From positions 1 to 64,000 of the forward strand of contig JAFSPU010000007.1 in the NCBI GenBank assembly GCA_017451265.1: DNA of 64,000 nt, in the 5' to 3' direction. Of this stretch, positions 8,535-17,005 are shown piece after piece. The translations under genes were made by a program, and so were the position numbers. Source of the DNA: Clostridiales bacterium (GTDB lineage Bacteria > Bacillota > Clostridia > Saccharofermentanales > Saccharofermentanaceae). The notes under the pieces were generated by a model, which was given only the letters and a program-made list of their open reading frames with translations, made no database searches and was not told the origin of the DNA. The stretch's first letter is position 1. The number at the start of each line of letters is the position of its first letter.

Positions 8535-9872
8535 TCAGATATCCTCGAAGTTCTCAAGTCCCTTAAGCTGCTCGGCTTTTACGTCACCGTGCTTAACCTG
8601 TGTCATGGTGATAAAGCTCATAAGTGAGAATAATGTGGCATAGACGAACAGGATCTTATAAGAGACATTCTTCAGAAGGAAACCTGCAAGGATAGGTGTT
8701 ACTACCTGTCCTGCCATTGAGGCCGTATAGTAAAGGCCTGTGTATTTTCCGGCATCAGCGCCCTTACACATCTCGACAGCCATCGGCAGCGAGTTTACGC
8801 TTATTGAAGCCCATGCAACGCCTACAAGCGCGAATGTGACATACATGGGTATCGTTACTGAATCAGCTGTGGTGGTAAGAACATAACAGATTCCGAATGA
8901 CGCTGTAAGAAGGAGTGTGCCGAAGTAGATCATCTTCTTTCTTCCTACTCTTGCGGCCATCGCGCCTATGGGAATATACGAGATGATCGCGCCCACGTTG
9001 GCGATGAGGAAGCACGTGGAGGCGCCGCCTAAGCCCTCGCCCATAAGCACGCTGATATATGTCGTAAACCATGTGGTTACGGCGTTGTAGCCGATGTACC
9101 ACAATGCGATCGAAGCCAGCAGGAAGATCATGGACCTCATTACGGGCTTGGGAAGCCTGGCGCTGCCGGTGTCCTTATCCTCTACCGTAAGGTCCCACTC
9201 GGGGTGCTCCTTCTCGATGCGGGCGTTCTCCTCAGAAAGCTTGGGCTCATTTACCGTAAGCGTCATGATGATAACGCACGCCATCATGAAGACTGCCATG
9301 AAAACGAAAAGCAGCCAGTAGTCTACGTGCTCCAGGCCCTCTGTCTTGGACTTGGGGAAAGTGACTGCCGTGAATGCGAGGTAGATAATGCCTCCCGCGG
9401 CACCCATAAGGTTGATGATGGCGTTGGCACGCGCTCTTAAAGGCTTCGGGGTAACATCAGGCATGAGCGCAACTGCGGGTGACCTGTACACCGACATTGC
9501 GAAGAGTATCATGCCGAGCACTATAACGAAAGCGGGGAGGGAGTAGAAGAAGCCTTCCTTGCCTGCGTAGAAACCGTTGTCGATGATGGGCAGCAGCGAA
9601 AGCAGAACTGCGGTTACGGCAGTGCCGATGAAGATGTAGGGAGTTCTCTTGCCCCACCTGGTGTGTGTCTTGTCCGAGATCCTTCCGAAAAGCGGGAGCA
9701 GGAACAGCGCCAGCACGTTATCCGCCGCCATGATGACACCCGTGAGGCTCTCGTCCAGGTGGAATGTCCTCGTAAGAAGCAGCGGGACGACGTTGTCATA
9801 AAGCTGCCAGAAAGCGATGATGGACATGAATGCCAGACCGACGAGCAGGGTGTTTTTGTAATTAAGTTTCAT
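8535..9872 (-). CDS. MFS transporter, SLC45/GPH-like sugar permease
   Basis: The 445-residue protein has about 12 membrane helices and the MFS signature 'GRISDKTHTRWGKRTPYI' in the loop between helices 2 and 3, with a matching 'ARVGRKKM' in the second half. The 'TRWGKRTPYI' form is typical of the sugar:cation symporters related to SLC45 and GPH families, so a mono- or disaccharide is the likeliest substrate; no adjacent glycosidase confirms this. The start ATG at 9870-9872 has AGGAGC upstream and overlaps the end of the six-helix protein gene by 11 bases, which makes the two an operon. Confidence 0.85.
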   Translation of the reverse strand: MKLNYKNTLLVGLAFMSIIAFWQLYDNVVPLLLTRTFHLDESLTGVIMAADNVLALFLLPLFGRISDKTHTRWGKRTPYIFIGTAVTAVLLSLLPIIDNGFYAGKEGFFYSLPAFVIVLGMILFAMSVYRSPAVALMPDVTPKPLRARANAIINLMGAAGGIIYLAFTAVTFPKSKTEGLEHVDYWLLFVFMAVFMMACVIIMTLTVNEPKLSEENARIEKEHPEWDLTVEDKDTGSARLPKPVMRSMIFLLASIALWYIGYNAVTTWFTTYISVLMGEGLGGASTCFLIANVGAIISYIPIGAMAARVGRKKMIYFGTLLLTASFGICYVLTTTADSVTIPMYVTFALVGVAWASISVNSLPMAVEMCKGADAGKYTGLYYTASMAGQVVTPILAGFLLKNVSYKILFVYATLFSLMSFITMTQVKHGDVKAEQLKGLENFEDI

Positions 9873-10527
9873 GAGCGGCTCCTATATTTATGCTGCGTAT
9901 GTTGCTGAGCTTGCGGAACAGGCATGCGAATCCGAATGCGATCAGCGTGATGCAAATTAGGATTATGATGCCGACTGTCCAGCCCCAGTTTAAAAATGCA
10001 TAGAAATCGTTGCTGTCCGGCCAGGGACCGCCGATGCCGTTGATCAGGATGTTAAGAGCGTAGCCGATGCCGTACAGGAGTGTGGGAACAGCGGCATAGA
10101 CTGCATGTCTGAACGGGATGAAAGTTTTTCTTATTGCCAGAAATTCGACTGCTGCCACGATGGGTTCAAGCAGATGAAAGTAAAGGTTACCGCCCTGATA
10201 GAACTGCGGCCAACCGTAGAGAGGACCGAAGAAGAAAGCCACGACCACGAATGTGATGGTGGTGGCACAGACAGCGCCGAGCTTAAGCGGGATGAGCTTA
10301 GACGTGTCTTTCTTAAGTGCGGTGAGTATAAGTTGTACCAGTGCGACTGCACCGCAGAATACATTTGATAAAACCGTATAGAACTTGAAGTTCTCCAGTC
10401 CGGATGCCTGAAGTGAACCTTCTTCAGGGGATTTGGTCATCATGAGAACGATGCCGATCAGGCACAGAATGACCACGATCACATTAAGGATTATTCCGGT
10501 ACGGGATTTGTTTTCAGCTGATTTCAT
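9862..10527 (-). CDS. Six-helix membrane protein (Pr6Pr-like)
   Basis: I place the start at 10525-10527 (MKSAENKSR), giving 221 residues. The longer open frame to 10827 runs antisense through the DUF4214 gene and adds non-protein-like sequence. Six hydrophobic helices are visible. The 'FKFYTVLSNVF' pattern after helix 1 and 'HLLEPIVAAVEFL' mid-chain recall the Pr6Pr/FAR-17a-like family of unknown function. The start codon has no Shine-Dalgarno sequence; instead a TATAAT hexamer (minus strand, 10534-10539) lies 6 nt upstream, which suggests a leaderless mRNA. The following MFS gene overlaps its 3' end. Confidence 0.6.
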   Translation of the reverse strand: MKSAENKSRTGIILNVIVVILCLIGIVLMMTKSPEEGSLQASGLENFKFYTVLSNVFCGAVALVQLILTALKKDTSKLIPLKLGAVCATTITFVVVAFFFGPLYGWPQFYQGGNLYFHLLEPIVAAVEFLAIRKTFIPFRHAVYAAVPTLLYGIGYALNILINGIGGPWPDSNDFYAFLNWGWTVGIIILICITLIAFGFACLFRKLSNIRSINIGAAHET

Positions 10528-10533
10528 AAAATA

Positions 10534-10539
10534 ATTATA
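10534..10539 (-). promoter_or_regulatory. -10 hexamer 6 nt from the start codon (putative leaderless promoter)
   Basis: The minus strand reads TATAAT, 6 nt, then the ATG of the six-helix protein gene, with no purine-rich ribosome binding site possible in between. The -35 is weak (TTATTT at about 18 bp). A second TATAAT on the plus strand (about 10549-10554) with a normal leader probably serves the divergent DUF4214 gene. Confidence 0.5.
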
Positions 10540-10579
10540 ACATGCGGTATAATTAAAAAATAACAAGGGGGAATAAGAC

Positions 10580-11653
10580 ATGAAAGCTCTTACGAAGAAG
10601 TTAGTTTCGACCATTACGGGGATAATCACAGTTGTCTCGCTGGCTGGTGCTGTTCTGGCGGATAATCCGCCGGCAGTTGTAGTACAGCCTCCGGTTCCTG
10701 TACAGAACCTTCGTGATGATGGAGCATGGCATGAGCTCGTTACTCCCGGTACCGCTGAGGGCGGTTTCATGCAGTATTCCATCGACGGAGTTACATGGTT
10801 TTCCACGATTCCTGCCGCCACTGCCATCGGACACTATACCGTATTCTACAGAGCAGCAGGTGATGCCAACCACAGCATGTCTTCTGTAGGATCCGTTAAT
10901 GTTGATATTACCCGCCCTGATGCTGAAGCTTTTGCCGAGCACATCTATATGAACGCTCTCGGCCGTCACGCTTCGGATCAGGAGAAACTCAATTTCGTTA
11001 ATTCCATTAACGGCGGAGCTAATCCTGCTGACATCGTAAGAGCAGTATTCTCCAGCGGGGAGTTCCAGTGCAGAAATCTTAATGACTTCGACTTTATCAA
11101 TACCGTTTATGCTACTTTGTGCAGAAGAACTCCTGATTCTTCCGGAAGGATCTCATGGTCTAATGCGCTTCAGAGCGGTCTTCCCAGAATGTCTATGGTA
11201 GAGCAGGTAATCTCTTCTTATGAGTTCGCTGATACATGTCTAGTCTTCGGTATGTCCAGAGGCGGCAATGCCCAGCCTAATACCACTGTCAGTGCAGGTA
11301 CAAGTGTAAGAAACTTCGTCGGCAGACTTTACAGACTCTGCCTCGGAAGAACTCCTGACGGATCAGGAAGCGATTACTGGTCAAGCCAACTTCAGAATCA
11401 TGTTATCTCCGGAACAAACTGCGCATACGGTTTCTTTTTCAGCCGTGAGTTTATCAATGCAGGTTATTCCAATAACGAATATGTAACCAGACTTTACAGA
11501 GTCATGCTCGGAAGAGAACCTGATGCCGCAGGCCTTGCCAACTGGCTGGACGCCCTTAACAGAGGCGCATCAAGACAGGACGTATTCTACGGCTTTGCTC
11601 ATTCTGCCGAGTTTACACGCATCTGTGCTGAGTACGGTATCGTAAGAGGATAA
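10580..11653 (+). CDS. Secreted protein with three DUF4214 modules
   Basis: The 357-residue protein has a Sec signal peptide (MKALTKKLVSTITG..., cleavage likely near 'AVLADN'), a short beta-sandwich region (about 40-115), and then DUF4214-like modules. These are recognised by 'AEHIYMNALGRHASDQEKLNF', 'RRTPDSSG', 'LYRLCLGRTPDGSG' and 'LYRVMLGREPDAAGLANWLD', each followed by an 'F..S.EF' element. DUF4214 repeats occur in extracellular proteins such as S-layer-associated and glycosyl-hydrolase-linked proteins, with no settled function. An AAGGGGGAATAAG region precedes the ATG. The stop abuts the stop of the convergent DUF4190-like gene without any spacer. Confidence 0.8.
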   Translation: MKALTKKLVSTITGIITVVSLAGAVLADNPPAVVVQPPVPVQNLRDDGAWHELVTPGTAEGGFMQYSIDGVTWFSTIPAATAIGHYTVFYRAAGDANHSMSSVGSVNVDITRPDAEAFAEHIYMNALGRHASDQEKLNFVNSINGGANPADIVRAVFSSGEFQCRNLNDFDFINTVYATLCRRTPDSSGRISWSNALQSGLPRMSMVEQVISSYEFADTCLVFGMSRGGNAQPNTTVSAGTSVRNFVGRLYRLCLGRTPDGSGSDYWSSQLQNHVISGTNCAYGFFFSREFINAGYSNNEYVTRLYRVMLGREPDAAGLANWLDALNRGASRQDVFYGFAHSAEFTRICAEYGIVRG

Positions 11654-12196
11654 TTATCTTCTGTGTGTTGAGTAATAGGAATAAGAGTTTCCGTTACTTG
11701 CGATAAGGATGATGATGGCTACTATGATAGCCAGGATCGAAATTATCAGTCCGGCCACAGCCAGTCCGCGTCCCTTTTTACCGTTGGTTGAAGTGCGCAC
11801 GAGACCGATGATGCTCAGGATCAATCCGACGAAAGCCGGAAGTCCGCAGCAGAACATTCCTGTTAATGAGCAGATAAAACCTGCGATACACATGCCGTCG
11901 AACTCCATGCCTGAAGTGGTGGCGGGGTTGGGATTGTATGTGTACTCGGGCGGCATATCATAGGAACCTGACTGAACGGGTCCTGCCTGTACGGGCTCAT
12001 ATGCAGAACTGCTTGAAGAGTCGGATGAAGACTCGTAAGCCTGAGCCTCGGTTGCCGGATCAGAGTATGAGGAGCTGTCTGATACGTCTGTCTTTACCTC
12101 AGCTGAATCAGAAACAGTGGAGAGCAGTGAACCGCATCCCTCACAGTAGATTGCATAGTTGGAATTCTCACGCCCGCAGCAATTACACTTAATCAC
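11654..12196 (-). CDS. Zinc-ribbon protein with DUF4190-like membrane domain
   Basis: The 180-residue protein starts at GTG (12194-12196) with AAGGGG about 10 nt upstream. Residues 4-22 form a zinc ribbon (C4, C6/C7, C19, C22). A Ser/Glu/Pro-rich linker follows, and the C-terminal third has two hydrophobic hairpins with 'GLILSIIGLVRT' and 'GRGLAVAGLIIS', characteristic of DUF4190. It is the last gene of the minus-strand operon that starts with the acyltransferase at 16998, overlapping the EamA gene by eight bases. A role in stabilising or regulating that membrane machinery is only inferred from position. Confidence 0.75.
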   Translation of the reverse strand: MIKCNCCGRENSNYAIYCEGCGSLLSTVSDSAEVKTDVSDSSSYSDPATEAQAYESSSDSSSSSAYEPVQAGPVQSGSYDMPPEYTYNPNPATTSGMEFDGMCIAGFICSLTGMFCCGLPAFVGLILSIIGLVRTSTNGKKGRGLAVAGLIISILAIIVAIIILIASNGNSYSYYSTHRR

Positions 12197-13133
12197 TTTT
12201 TATATCCCCTTCCATGTCGATATGCTCTGATTCTATAGCAAATGCTTCTTTCTGCATAGATATTGACTCGAATACCTGTGACAGGATGATGGCTGCGAAC
12301 ATGACGGCGCATCCGGCTATCTCTCTTGCAGAGAGTGTCTCTTTAAGTATGAGCCATCCCGTCAGTGCCGCGAAAACAGATTCGAAGCACATTATGAGCG
12401 AGGCCACTACCGGGCTTGCATATTTCTGCCCGATGACCTGCAGCGTGTAGGCGATGCCGCAGCTCATGATGCCCGAATACATTATTGCGGGAGCGGCTGC
12501 TTTTACGCCCTCGGCTGTCGGGTGCTCGAAGATGAGCATCATAATGGAAGTGATCCCGGCGGCGGTGAAGAACTCCAGGAACGACAGCCTGATGCCGTTG
12601 ATGTTTTCGCCCGTAAATTTGTCGATGAGCATTATCTGGAAGGCATAGACGAAGCCGCATGAGATGGCCAGGATATCGCCCTTATTGATGGCGGTCATGT
12701 CCTCGGGGTTCATGCACAGCAGGAAAAGACCCGCGAGTGCCATGAAGATGGAGACCCATGTGGCGTGCAGTATCTTCTTGCCCAGAAAGATGCCTATGAT
12801 CGGCACGAAGAACATGTAAAGCGCCGTGAGGAACGCGATCTTGCCTGAAGTGGAGTAGTAGAAAGCGAACTGCTGCAGGTTCTGCGCCACCGCGAAAACA
12901 GTGCCGAGTATGATGCCTGCGCGCAGTGTCTTCTTTTCGAAAAGGGAGCGTAAGCCATCGCCCATGAAGAGCACGACCGGCAGGAGTATGAGCGAGCCGA
13001 GAATCGTCCTTAATGCCATGAAAGTGAAGGCGTCAACGGACTCGATACCGATACTTTGCGCCACAAAAGACGAGCCCCATATCAGAGCCGTCAGTACAAG
13101 CAGTACTATTCCTTTCGGCTTGGTCTTCCTCAT
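12189..13133 (-). CDS. EamA/DMT-family transporter
   Basis: I choose the ATG at 13131-13133 (MRKTKPKG, 314 residues). It forms a 4-base ATGA overlap with the stop of the upstream gene and has GGAGAAGG in place. An ATG 21 bases earlier is possible but lies inside the preceding gene with no ribosome binding site. Ten hydrophobic helices form two EamA repeats; the first has the signature 'ALIWGSSFVAQSIG' and the second starts near 'ISCGFVYAFQIML'. EamA proteins export or exchange small metabolites. In this operon a lipid or head-group precursor is a possible substrate, but that is inference. Confidence 0.85.
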   Translation of the reverse strand: MRKTKPKGIVLLVLTALIWGSSFVAQSIGIESVDAFTFMALRTILGSLILLPVVLFMGDGLRSLFEKKTLRAGIILGTVFAVAQNLQQFAFYYSTSGKIAFLTALYMFFVPIIGIFLGKKILHATWVSIFMALAGLFLLCMNPEDMTAINKGDILAISCGFVYAFQIMLIDKFTGENINGIRLSFLEFFTAAGITSIMMLIFEHPTAEGVKAAAPAIMYSGIMSCGIAYTLQVIGQKYASPVVASLIMCFESVFAALTGWLILKETLSAREIAGCAVMFAAIILSQVFESISMQKEAFAIESEHIDMEGDIKSD

Positions 13134-15718
13134 CCTTCTCCGTAATATTCCCATGCAGACTGAGTGTAGATGTTACCACTTGCTGGATCATATGTGAACC
13201 ACTCGCCTGGCTGGAATGTGTTGCCGTTGTTATCTGTTACATTATGTGCGCCTGAAACAAGGTAGCGGAAGCTATTCGGGTCATTAAGCTGGGATACGAT
13301 AGGATTACCTGTGAATGGATTAACAGGATTATCAATTAGCTCATCGAAAGCAAAAATCGGTGTTTCTGCATTAGTAATGAAATCGTCAGTAACTGTGAAC
13401 CCTGTATCACCGAAATCCTTTACCATAAAAAGACAATTGAAGCTATCTATGCTTATATAGTTACCGTTACGGTCATGTGTAGTTCCGAATAAATCATATA
13501 GACCTCCGTGATCAGATACGATAATTATTCTTGTATTATCATATACTCCCTGTTCACGAAGATAATCGAACCAATTGCCAAGAAGTTCAAAAGCAGCAGT
13601 CTGAGAATGATACTGTCCCATTTCCAGTGGATTTAATATCTCAAGATTGATTCCGTTAAAGTAGAATCTTGATGCATCATTGTCATAATCCGAATTATCA
13701 ATGACATGTGAAATCGAGTATGTTGGTTCTTCAAGTATTGTCGGTTCATGGGTTATACCATTGCTCATTATTACGAATGAGCCCGCATCAGAGTCGGTTA
13801 TATTGGTTATGGAAGTAAGGTTTACGAGAGAATAGTAGTAGTTAAGAAACCCATAATTCAAACCGGTAGCATGAGATAAATCATTTATAGTTTGAAAGAA
13901 TGAACCATGAGTTAATCTATTGTTAAGATCATTAAAGAAACCATCATCGTACAGAAGTCTTCTCAGACAAATTGGTGAAGCATACCTTAAACTGTAGGCG
14001 AAAAGATTTCGCTCAAATCGATTTTCCCAGTCATCAGTCATAATGTCATAATACGGGTTAAGGATGCCTTCTGTTATATATGCGTCGATGTATGGATAAT
14101 TATCAAAGATTGAAAGATTCGGAATATATTTGTACCCGGCAAAACTGGGGTCTAACACTGTAACATTATAACCGTTCTCTCCGAAGAGTACGGGCATTAC
14201 GCATACAGCCTCATTGTGTTTGTCTTCGAGCGAGACCTCTGATCTTGCGTTCATCTGTGCCGGTGTATACTCATAGCCTCCGTAAAGAGCAGGTATGGCC
14301 ATATTGGTATGTTGACCAAATGAAAGAGAATTGCTATACCAAGTGAATCCGTCAAATTGTTCGAGTATATCTGGATGTTCGTTAAATATATAAGGGGAGA
14401 TGCGTCCTATAGCTCTATCCAGCATAATAACAACAACATTGGGTTTATCGTATGACAAAGTGAGTGTCGGGTAATCGCGTTGGTTTTCCGTGAACGAATA
14501 AGAATTCATCTCTTTTACTATCAGGTTTGTATTGATGATTGAGACTGCGATGATTGTAACCAATGCCGGAAATGCAAGATATACGAATATTTTTATTTTG
14601 TTCCGTACTACGATAAAAATCAGAACAGCTGACAGTGCAAGAATAATGAGATTGTATGTACAGTCTGAGTAACTGTCATTATTGTAAAACAGAAAATGGT
14701 AATAGCGGTCAAGGTCTCCATTATTGCGGAAGAAAGCGAAATAGTTCAATAGTGCAAATCCCGTTAAACAGATCATTAAGCCTGCGACTATTCTTCTGTT
14801 TTCTAATACGAAGAAGTATATACTTCCCCAAACTAGAAATAATCCGAGACTGATCAAAAGAGAAACCTCAATATAGTGAAGGAGATTAATATTTCTGAAA
14901 TTTGTAAGTAAATCTCCGACTGATTGTTTGAGAAGATTAGAAGGAATCAAAAAACCGATGAAGAATGAAATGCAGAGTGCATAGAGAAAAAATACAATTG
15001 TGTCATTCTTATCTTTAATATAGACGTTATTTTTTCTTTTGACAGGAATTAGTTTCATTACTATGTTTTTGAGTAATGAAAATACGTTGTTTAATGTCCA
15101 GTATAGTACAAGTCCGGAAGGAGATCCGTACAGAAGGACGAGGAACACAAGTGCAGTAATGTATAGTTGGAGTTTGGGTTTTATTCCCATACCCTTGGTG
15201 TATATTGTTCCCGATAGGATGTTGATTGCTGTCATGAGTATAGGCAAAAGATTTATCGCAAACGATCCGATCTTAATCAGACCATCAGGGGCCCCGAGAT
15301 CACCTATGGGACCGAATGTTGCGCCGGAGAGTGCGACAGAAGAGGAGAGCATCCGATATGCCGTGATGAAGAACGGTATCTGCAGAAGAAGTGAGATCGA
15401 GGATCTGAGCATCATAAGGGGATGGTAATGATTCTCGCGGTAATATGCCTGAAGCATCATTACCTGCTCGTCGCCCCTAAATGATTTCTTGATCTTGGTC
15501 TTCCAAGTCTTAAGCTTGTTCTCAACCTCGTTGGATTCAGCCTGAAGGGCATCCGCTCTTGTGTACAAGGGAAGGCAGAGCATGCCGACGGTAATGCTTA
15601 AGAATACTATCGATAGAACGGAACTTCCGGTTAGCTTATAGCTTACCGAGAAGATGAACTCATAAATGAGCTCAAGGGGTCTTATAAGAAGATAATAAAG
15701 AACGGAAATGATACTCAC
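13130..15718 (-). CDS. YidC/Oxa1-like membrane domain fused to an alkaline-phosphatase-superfamily (sulfatase/LtaS-like) domain
   Basis: The 862-residue protein has three parts. Residues 1-220 are YidC/Oxa1-like: 'LCLPLYTRADALQAE' after the first core helix, 'LLLQIPFFITAYRML' and 'PSGLVLYWTLNNVFSLL' match the conserved core. The groove arginine expected before the 'xxxLPL' segment is Gly (ITVGMLCLPL). Residues about 235-415 add roughly six membrane helices. From about 425 an extracytoplasmic hydrolase/transferase domain follows with D434 in 'VVVIMLDRAIG', T471 in 'HTNMAIPALYGG' as the probable nucleophile, and D736/H737 in 'SDHGG'. This is an intact metal site of the family that includes LtaS, phosphoethanolamine and phosphoglycerol transferases. 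It overlaps the acyltransferase gene and the EamA gene by four bases each. Head-group transfer onto a membrane lipid or glycan is my inference. Confidence 0.85.
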   Translation of the reverse strand: MSIISVLYYLLIRPLELIYEFIFSVSYKLTGSSVLSIVFLSITVGMLCLPLYTRADALQAESNEVENKLKTWKTKIKKSFRGDEQVMMLQAYYRENHYHPLMMLRSSISLLLQIPFFITAYRMLSSSVALSGATFGPIGDLGAPDGLIKIGSFAINLLPILMTAINILSGTIYTKGMGIKPKLQLYITALVFLVLLYGSPSGLVLYWTLNNVFSLLKNIVMKLIPVKRKNNVYIKDKNDTIVFFLYALCISFFIGFLIPSNLLKQSVGDLLTNFRNINLLHYIEVSLLISLGLFLVWGSIYFFVLENRRIVAGLMICLTGFALLNYFAFFRNNGDLDRYYHFLFYNNDSYSDCTYNLIILALSAVLIFIVVRNKIKIFVYLAFPALVTIIAVSIINTNLIVKEMNSYSFTENQRDYPTLTLSYDKPNVVVIMLDRAIGRISPYIFNEHPDILEQFDGFTWYSNSLSFGQHTNMAIPALYGGYEYTPAQMNARSEVSLEDKHNEAVCVMPVLFGENGYNVTVLDPSFAGYKYIPNLSIFDNYPYIDAYITEGILNPYYDIMTDDWENRFERNLFAYSLRYASPICLRRLLYDDGFFNDLNNRLTHGSFFQTINDLSHATGLNYGFLNYYYSLVNLTSITNITDSDAGSFVIMSNGITHEPTILEEPTYSISHVIDNSDYDNDASRFYFNGINLEILNPLEMGQYHSQTAAFELLGNWFDYLREQGVYDNTRIIIVSDHGGLYDLFGTTHDRNGNYISIDSFNCLFMVKDFGDTGFTVTDDFITNAETPIFAFDELIDNPVNPFTGNPIVSQLNDPNSFRYLVSGAHNVTDNNGNTFQPGEWFTYDPASGNIYTQSAWEYYGEG

Positions 15719-16998
15719 TTTTCTTGATTGGCTTCTTTCTTATCGTTTTTGGCGAGGATGTACATCTCTTCTGCGGCGAGCCTTGTCTTGGCTACGATGT
15801 TGGCCTTCTTAGGAAAGCAGAAGTACAGGCAGTCGTTGGTGCCTATGGAAACGATGTCGCCGATCTCATACCAGTAGTAATCCGAGTTTACGCTGTAGCT
15901 TGCGGAAGGTGACTGCTCGTAATGAAGCTTGCCTTCGCACCCGTCCAGCACAAAGCCGTTGCTGTCATGGCGCAGCCTTCCTTTGCCCACCATGTACAAC
16001 GCCTTGGTGTCCTTAAGGATAGCAATGTCGCAGTCTGTGTCGAGCAGGTAAGTGCCGTCAATGATCTGCTGCCTTGTCTGCTCTCTTTCCCATGCAAACC
16101 AGTCGGGGATGTGCGTGAACTTGGTCTCGGCGTTAACAGCCTTGAGCCTGCCAAGCTCATCCATCTCGTACTCGGTGCCGCACTCGTGGCAGATCCACTT
16201 GGTGCCCTTGCCCTCGGTGCTGCCTTCGGCCATGCAGTGGGGACACTTGTATAGGATCCTGTGAAGTCCGTCCGCACGGAAAGCTTCCGTCACGCGCACT
16301 TCGTTTTCTTCTTGCCACTTGAAGTAGTCGAGAGTGAAAGCGTCTTCTATGATCTCGTCTAACTGACGGATCTTCAGCGACTCGACTTCTTCCTCGCTCA
16401 GGAGGCACTTCATAGTCGCGGATACTTTTACGTTTCTTTTCTGAAGATTGTTGTAAAGAGGGTCACGGGTGAAGGCTCCGTAGGCCGTGATCATGACTAC
16501 GGGTACCTTGAGCCTCTTAACGAGTATGCCGATCCTTTTGGGAATCCTGGTGGTGGTGCCGTCAAGTGAATAGCCTGCTTCCGGGTACATGAGCACGCTC
16601 GCGTTGTTCTTGTGGAGCACATGATCCATGTCCGCGATGAGAGTCATGTCAGATACGAACTTTCTCGTGGGGATGCAGCCGAGAGTCCTCATGAGCCACT
16701 CCTTGCCGACGAGCGCATCCGATGTGCACACAATGCTGAAAGGGTGTCCTTTAAGAACCTTGAAGGCTACCGCGAGGTCGGTGAAACTGCTGTGGTTCAT
16801 CAGTACGAGCCAGGGGCCGTTTCCGGCCTTTTCCATATCGATCTTCTCGTAAGTGAAATCCGTCTGCTTGAGCTCGCCTCCGAGAGCAAGCCTCGCGATG
16901 CCTGCCAGAAGTCCGGAAGGCTTATGAGGTTTCTGATGCTCCGCACTCGGAAGAGCAGCGGCTTCTTCGTAACTGATTGTCTTTGTCTTTATCTTCAT
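15715..16998 (-). CDS. PlsC-like acyltransferase with embedded zinc ribbon
   Basis: The 427-residue protein has the acyltransferase box HX4D as 'NHSSFTD' (H69, D74) and the block III glutamate in 'MYPEAGYS' (E140), as in 1-acylglycerol-3-phosphate acyltransferases. Typical PlsC enzymes are about 200-250 residues. Here a zinc ribbon (C252/C255, C270/C273) and a C-terminal beta-rich segment of about 150 residues are added. A soluble or peripheral membrane enzyme that acylates a lipid precursor is expected. It is the first gene of the four-gene operon. No Shine-Dalgarno sequence precedes the ATG; a TATAAT lies 7 nt upstream, so the mRNA may be leaderless. The family call is firm, the acyl acceptor is not. 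Confidence 0.85.
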   Translation of the reverse strand: MKIKTKTISYEEAAALPSAEHQKPHKPSGLLAGIARLALGGELKQTDFTYEKIDMEKAGNGPWLVLMNHSSFTDLAVAFKVLKGHPFSIVCTSDALVGKEWLMRTLGCIPTRKFVSDMTLIADMDHVLHKNNASVLMYPEAGYSLDGTTTRIPKRIGILVKRLKVPVVMITAYGAFTRDPLYNNLQKRNVKVSATMKCLLSEEEVESLKIRQLDEIIEDAFTLDYFKWQEENEVRVTEAFRADGLHRILYKCPHCMAEGSTEGKGTKWICHECGTEYEMDELGRLKAVNAETKFTHIPDWFAWEREQTRQQIIDGTYLLDTDCDIAILKDTKALYMVGKGRLRHDSNGFVLDGCEGKLHYEQSPSASYSVNSDYYWYEIGDIVSIGTNDCLYFCFPKKANIVAKTRLAAEEMYILAKNDKKEANQEK

Positions 16999-17005
16999 AA
17001 GGAAG

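Noticed and set aside
10528-10827. N-terminal extension of the six-helix protein gene
   Set aside because: It would run antisense through the signal peptide and first domain of the DUF4214 gene; the extension is not protein-like and the promoter lies at 10534-10539.
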